Source: an uncultured Geobacteraceae bacterium (GTDB lineage Bacteria; Desulfobacterota; Desulfuromonadia; Geobacterales; Pseudopelobacteraceae). Taken from it: 5,531 nt of DNA. The position numbers were made by a program, and so were the translations under genes. Every line of letters begins with the position of its first letter. Within the stretch, counting starts at the first letter, position 1. This document shows positions 5,378 through 5,531 of this stretch, one piece after another. The stretch is taken from the NCBI GenBank assembly GCA_903879825.1, contig CAIRND010000387.1, positions 1 through 5,531 of the forward strand. The letters are read 5' to 3'. A model generated the notes under the pieces. It was not told the DNA's origin and searched no databases. It saw only the letters and a program-made list of their open reading frames with translations.

Positions 5378-5531
5378 TTACTTCACATCGACATTTTTAA
5401 TCCCGTCCGGCCGCCAGCTTGGCGGTATTACATGGGAACCAGCCTTTTCTTTGCCCGGCAATATCGACCCGAACGTGACCACCATATCTCCGAATCTTTG
5501 ATTAACCGCATCCATCGCTCTGGTTACCTCC
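5378..5531 (-). CDS. C-terminal end of a probable Y-family (DinB/UmuC-like) DNA polymerase
   Basis: The frame is open from the right edge of the window to TAA 5380-5378, giving the last 50 residues of a protein whose body lies outside. Visible parts are AMDAVNQRFGD (residues 5-15 of the fragment), then VTFGS (18-22), and GSHVIPPSWRPDGI (31-44) near the end. An AxDxxNxRFG segment followed by a short beta-like stretch and a terminal SPxWRPxGI-like motif is how I remember the tails of translesion polymerases in Desulfuromonas-type bacteria. This is recall, not a search result, and the catalytic palm is not visible. A GGAGG lies 11 nt before an in-frame ATG at 5515. That would allow a separate 45-aa gene, but the frame stays open upstream and the motif fits a protein end better. 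The gene is convergent with the ATPase gene. Confidence 0.55.
   Translation of the reverse strand, partial: EVTRAMDAVNQRFGDMVVTFGSILPGKEKAGSHVIPPSWRPDGIKNVDVK

Noticed and set aside
5411..5425. Inverted repeat CCGCCA-GCT-TGGCGG
   Set aside because: It lies inside the polymerase-like coding tail, where the P-P-S-W-R codons produce it; no T-run follows on either strand.

Overview
The window looks like bacterial chromosome with moderate GC. RecC similarity, small membrane proteins with a C-terminal zinc ribbon, a tiny lysine-rich protein, and the tail of what resembles a Y-family polymerase ending in an SxWRPxGI-type motif suggest a deltaproteobacterium of the Desulfuromonas/Geobacter/Pelobacter type. 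That placement is an inference from remembered family resemblance. No RNA gene, CRISPR array, integrase or insertion sequence is visible.

Layout. (1) Bases 1-2288, minus strand: the first 762 codons of recC, the large non-catalytic, Chi-reading subunit of exonuclease V. The C-terminal part lies beyond the left edge. (2) Bases 2289-2630: a divergent intergenic region with several small inverted repeats, one of which overlaps a possible recC promoter. (3) Bases 2631-3468, plus strand: a compact three-gene unit of small membrane proteins (71, 79 and 105 aa). The last two are translationally coupled and the third ends in a four-cysteine zinc ribbon. A strong bidirectional hairpin terminator (3485-3509) closes the unit and also ends the facing gene. 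(4) Bases 3524-3631, minus strand: a 35-aa protein that is 43% lysine. (5) Bases 3632-4013: no gene, but two back-to-back inverted repeats and a 12-bp direct repeat just upstream of the next gene. (6) Bases 4014-5312, plus strand: a complete AAA_14/DUF4143-type ATPase with a nuclease-like C-terminal motif. (7) Bases 5378-5531, minus strand: the 3' end of a gene whose last 50 residues resemble the C-terminal tail of a Y-family (DinB/UmuC-like) DNA polymerase.

The two ends are connected by theme: RecBCD processes double-strand breaks and Y-family polymerases bypass lesions. Nothing in the sequence shows that the genes between them belong to a repair system. The least explained parts are the three-gene membrane cassette, the lysine-rich microprotein, and the structured leader of the ATPase gene, whose direct repeats are complementary to its own ribosome binding site.
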